Assembly (NCBI RefSeq): GCF_002993885.1
Contig: NZ_CM009578.1
Span: 3,615,569 to 3,679,568 of the forward strand
Reading direction: 5' to 3'
Length of the DNA: 64,000 bases
Source of the DNA: Sphingopyxis lindanitolerans
GTDB lineage: Bacteria > Pseudomonadota > Alphaproteobacteria > Sphingomonadales > Sphingomonadaceae
Shown here: piece after piece, positions 61,157 through 64,000 of the stretch
Layout: each line of letters starts with the position of its first letter
Numbering within the stretch: the first letter of the stretch is position 1
The notes under the pieces: model-generated
Databases searched by the model: none
Seen by the model: the letters and a program-made list of their open reading frames with translations, nothing else
What the model was told of the DNA's origin: nothing
Made by a program: the position numbers and the translations under genes

Positions 61157-61422
61157 CGGGTGGCCGGGACGGGCCAGCCGACGCGGCTGCGCGTCGGGTC
61201 GCGGCGTAGTTGCGAACGTCTCGCAGAAGATAGAATCTCCCGTCTCGCCGGTTGACCTTTTCCCGCTTTCAAGGGCATAGCTCTTCGTCCAGGACATAAG
61301 TCCGGGTCGCATCCATAGGTGATCGCTCAGGGGTGAGCGATTTGGGGGATTGGGATGCCCGTTCGCGCGTTCGTCAGTGTCAGGACCGAAAGCTGCGGTC
61401 GCGCCTGCGGGGACGTGCGCGC
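61157..61422. other. intergenic region before the oxidoreductase gene
   Basis: 266 bp. A GTG at 61333 is in frame with the downstream gene but would add a 30-residue basic stretch unlike a flavoprotein N-terminus. No terminator or operator was recognised. Confidence 0.4.
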
Positions 61423-63858
61423 ATGAGCGACGTCGTGAAGGTCGCGATCATCGGATCGGGGCCGGCCGGGCTCAGCGCCGCGGCGCGCGCGGGACAGCTC
61501 GGGATGAGCCATGTCCTGCTCGAAAAGACCGACCACCTGTCCGACACCATCTTCAAATATCAGAAGGGCAAGCGCGTCCTGGCGACGCCCGAACGGCTCG
61601 ACCTGCGCTCCGACTGCCGGTTCGCCGAGGGTGCGCGCGAATATATTCTCGGCAATTGGGACGAGGATGCCGCCAACAACAAGGTGAATGTCGTCAAGCA
61701 CGCCGACGTCGCCGAGGTGACGGGCGAGAAGGGCGCGTTCGAGATCAAGACCGCGAAGGGCGATGTCTATCGCGCCGAGACTATCGTCCTTGCGATCGGA
61801 ACCCAGGGCAACCCGAACCGCATGCGCTGCGGCGGCGCCGACCTGCCGCACATCATCTATCAGGTCGACGATCCCGAAGATTTCAAGGACAGGCATATCA
61901 CCGTCGTCGGATCGGGCGACGCGGGGATCGAAAATGCGCTCGGCGTCGCCGAGGAAGCGCTCGAAAATACCGTCACCATCCTGAACCGGTCGAAGGATTT
62001 CGCCCGCGCCAAGGCGAAGAATGTCTCCGACATGACCGAGGCGGGCGAAAATGGCTTTCTGTCGATCCGCACCGAGACGCAGCCCAAGCTGGTCGAGCCG
62101 GGCTGGTTGACGCTGGAGACGCCGAACGGCGACGAGAAGATCGAGTGCGACGTCATCGTCGCGCGGCTGGGGTCGGTCGCGCCGCGCGGTTTCGTCGAAT
62201 CGATGGGGATCGAATTCACCGGCCCCGACCGCGAAGCCTTTCCGAAATTGTCGCCGACCTTTGAATCGACGGTGCCGGGCATCTTCGTGATCGGCGCGCT
62301 CGCGGGCTATCCGCTGATCAAGCATTGCATGAACCAGGGCTATGACGTCGCCGAGTTCATCAATGGCAACACCGCGCTGACCCCCGCCGACGAAAAGGAT
62401 CTGGCGGCGATCTTCGCCGATCTGCCGCAGCGAAAATCGGTTTCGGAGTGGCTCGACTATCTGCGCGAGCGGGTGCGCATCTTCGCCGATGTCTCGCCGC
62501 TCCAGATGCGCGAGTTCATGCTCGATTCGAAGGTCGCTTTCTATCGCAAGGGCGAGGTGGTGTTCGAGAAGGGCGACCCCGGATCGTCGCTGTTCGCGAT
62601 CGCCGACGGCCATGCCGATGTCGAGGTCGGCCCCGACGTCACCGTGCCGATCGAGCAGGGATCGATTTTCGGCGAGGTCGGCCTGATTTCCGGCCGCAAG
62701 CGCGGCGCGACGATCCGCGCGGGCGCCGACAGCATCTTCGTCGAAGTGTCGCGCACCGCCGCGCTCAAGCTGATGGGGTCGGTGCCGGGGGCGAAGCGCG
62801 CGATCAACCGCATCTCGCTCGAACGCCAATTGCTCCAGATTTTCAAGGGCGGGCTGACGGTCGAGGATCTTGAGCCGATCGTCGAGGATCCGGCGATCGA
62901 GCGGGTGCCGGCGGGCAAGGTCGTTCTGGCCGAGGGCGATGCCGGCGACGATGTCTATGTCGTCCGGTCGGGCTCGATGGTCGTCGAGAAGGATATCGGC
63001 GGCAAGCCGATCTTTCTGCGCTACCTGCCGGCCGGCAGCTATTTCGGCGAGATGGCGGTGCTCAGCGGCGCGCCGCGCAATGCCACGGTCAAGGCCGCGG
63101 TGGCGAGCGAGATCATCCGGCTGAAGGGACAGCAATTCAAGGACATGCTCGCCAAACGGCCGCAGGTCCGTGCCGCGACCGAGGCCGCGGTCGCCGAGCG
63201 CGCGCAGATGAACAGCTTCATCGAATCGCGCAAGGCGAGCTATTCGAGCGCGGTCGACCTCTATTCGGACACCGCGGGCTTCATCATGAAGGAGGGGCTG
63301 GGCGAAGCGACCGACGCGCTGCTCATCGACGAGAATCTGTGCGTCGGCTGCGACAATTGCGAAAAAGCCTGCGCCGACAGCCACGAAGGCCTGTCGCGGC
63401 TCGACCGCGAGGCGGGCAAGACCTTTGCGCATCTGCATGTGCCGACAAGCTGCCGTCACTGCGAGCATCCGCACTGCATGGCCGATTGCCCGCCGAACGT
63501 CATCCATCGCGGCCCCGATGGCGAGGTGTTCATGGAGCCCGGCTGCATCGGTTGCGGCAATTGTATGCGCAACTGCCCCTATGGCGTGATCCGCATGGAA
63601 GCCGCGCCGCCCGAGAAGCCGAGCCTGCTGCGCTGGCTGCTCACCGGCTTCGGCCCCGGCCCCGGCGAGCCGTCGCCCAAATGGACCAAGAAGCAATTGG
63701 GCGACGAAAAGCCCAAGAAGATCGCGGTCAAATGCGACATGTGCAAGGGCATCGCGGGCGGTCCCGCCTGCGTGCGCGCCTGTCCGACCGGCGCCGCGAT
63801 CCGCGTTTCGCCCGAGGAATTCCTGTCGATCGCGCGGCTTCAGGAGGATGCGGGCTGA
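61423..63858 (+). CDS. fused NAD(P)/FAD oxidoreductase, double cyclic-nucleotide-binding and 4Fe-4S protein
   Basis: An 811-aa multidomain protein. Residues 1-300: thioredoxin-reductase-like fold with GSGPAGLSAA and a second Rossmann GSGDAGIENA. Then two cNMP-binding domains (GEVVFEKGDPGSSLFAIADG with GSIFGEVGLIS; GKVVLAEGDAGDDVYVVRSG with GSYFGEMAVLSGAPRNATV) at about 350-600. The C-terminus has ferredoxin motifs CVGCDNCEKAC, CRHCEHPHCMADCP, CIGCGNCMRNCPYG, CDMCKGIAGGPACVRACPTGA for several 4Fe-4S clusters. Probably passes electrons between NAD(P)H and a membrane partner. TGATG overlap couples it to the next gene. Confidence 0.87.
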   Translation: MSDVVKVAIIGSGPAGLSAAARAGQLGMSHVLLEKTDHLSDTIFKYQKGKRVLATPERLDLRSDCRFAEGAREYILGNWDEDAANNKVNVVKHADVAEVTGEKGAFEIKTAKGDVYRAETIVLAIGTQGNPNRMRCGGADLPHIIYQVDDPEDFKDRHITVVGSGDAGIENALGVAEEALENTVTILNRSKDFARAKAKNVSDMTEAGENGFLSIRTETQPKLVEPGWLTLETPNGDEKIECDVIVARLGSVAPRGFVESMGIEFTGPDREAFPKLSPTFESTVPGIFVIGALAGYPLIKHCMNQGYDVAEFINGNTALTPADEKDLAAIFADLPQRKSVSEWLDYLRERVRIFADVSPLQMREFMLDSKVAFYRKGEVVFEKGDPGSSLFAIADGHADVEVGPDVTVPIEQGSIFGEVGLISGRKRGATIRAGADSIFVEVSRTAALKLMGSVPGAKRAINRISLERQLLQIFKGGLTVEDLEPIVEDPAIERVPAGKVVLAEGDAGDDVYVVRSGSMVVEKDIGGKPIFLRYLPAGSYFGEMAVLSGAPRNATVKAAVASEIIRLKGQQFKDMLAKRPQVRAATEAAVAERAQMNSFIESRKASYSSAVDLYSDTAGFIMKEGLGEATDALLIDENLCVGCDNCEKACADSHEGLSRLDREAGKTFAHLHVPTSCRHCEHPHCMADCPPNVIHRGPDGEVFMEPGCIGCGNCMRNCPYGVIRMEAAPPEKPSLLRWLLTGFGPGPGEPSPKWTKKQLGDEKPKKIAVKCDMCKGIAGGPACVRACPTGAAIRVSPEEFLSIARLQEDAG

Positions 63859-64000
63859 TGGCATCGCTTTTTCAGCGGCGCCGGTCGAAGGCGACCCAGA
63901 CCGAGCGCGTGCGCGAGCGGCGGCACGAGGGATTCCTGCGCTACGCCAATTTCCGCTGGGCGAAGATTTCGGGCGGGCTCTGCCTGCTGGTCATCGTCTC
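63858..64000 (+). CDS. N-terminus of a membrane protein, cut by window edge
   Basis: 47 codons visible: a basic start (SLFQRRRSKATQTERVRERRHEGFLRYANFRW) and the first residues of a membrane helix (GGLCLLVIV). Start overlaps the preceding stop (TGATG), so it is probably the membrane partner of the iron-sulfur oxidoreductase. Family not identifiable from this fragment. Confidence 0.7.
   Translation, partial: MASLFQRRRSKATQTERVRERRHEGFLRYANFRWAKISGGLCLLVIV

Noticed and set aside
61327..63864. 845-aa open frame on the minus strand
   Set aside because: Exact antisense of the oxidoreductase gene; caused by GC-rich codon bias. Composition is His/Arg/Asp-rich with no domain.

Overview
The window is GC-rich DNA from an alphaproteobacterium of the Sphingomonadaceae, most like Sphingopyxis. 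This is inferred from the gene order ruvC-ruvA-ruvB-ybgC-tolQRAB-pal, a complete gsp operon beside a large TonB-dependent receptor, a GapR (DUF2312) gene and a bacterial Bpt leucyltransferase. It has two parts that meet at a tRNA-Leu(GAG) gene at 32201-32286 (minus strand).

Left part (1 to about 32.2 kb): an integrative conjugative element or genomic island, cut by the left window edge. Its right end is a near-complete trb type IV secretion operon: coupling protein, ribbon-helix-helix protein, trbB-C-D-E-J-L-F-G-I, DUF2274 and an AlpA-like protein. The 3' end of the tRNA faces it, as expected for a tRNA attachment site. Relaxase and integrase are not in the window. The cargo is diverse: the end of a DUF2235 hydrolase; a large SF2 helicase with a possible C-terminal nuclease domain; a complete His-Xaa-Ser system (hxsD-B-C-A); a PD-(D/E)XK-like protein and a PIN-like protein; a Septu-like PtuA/PtuB pair; a cyclophane-type RiPP cluster; a TIR-like protein; and a RES/Xre toxin-antitoxin pair with its own operator-like inverted repeat.

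The RiPP cluster (13198-16087, minus strand) is the most interesting locus. A radical SAM/SPASM enzyme is flanked by two precursor peptides, one of 50 aa and one of 54 aa. They share a leader motif and end in YNR-T-HNR-HNR and YNR-T-YHR-HNR, that is, three consecutive aromatic-X-Arg triplets. Two hydroxylase candidates of unrelated folds follow: a 2OG-Fe(II) oxygenase and an HExxH-type protein. It matches the YhhA/YhhB/YhhC three-residue cyclophane type as I remember it, with an added HExxH enzyme and an extra precursor.

Right part (32.3-64 kb): ordinary chromosome. A Thr-Pro-rich lipoprotein and a TonB-dependent receptor precede a complete type II secretion operon, gspC to gspN, then gspO. 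Pho-box-like 11-bp direct repeats lie upstream of gspC, and a second periodic array lies upstream of the lipoprotein, which suggests phosphate-starvation control as in Caulobacter. On the minus strand follows yebC, ruvC, ruvA, a GFA-family gene, ruvB, ybgC, tolQ, tolR, tolA, tolB and pal. Then come ybjQ, gapR, a DUF1244 gene, pyk, bpt, and a long oxidoreductase with two cyclic-nucleotide-binding domains and a ferredoxin-like C-terminus. Four different palindromic repeats sit between core genes, and a block resembling a tRNA-Met 3' end is embedded in the ruvA linker.
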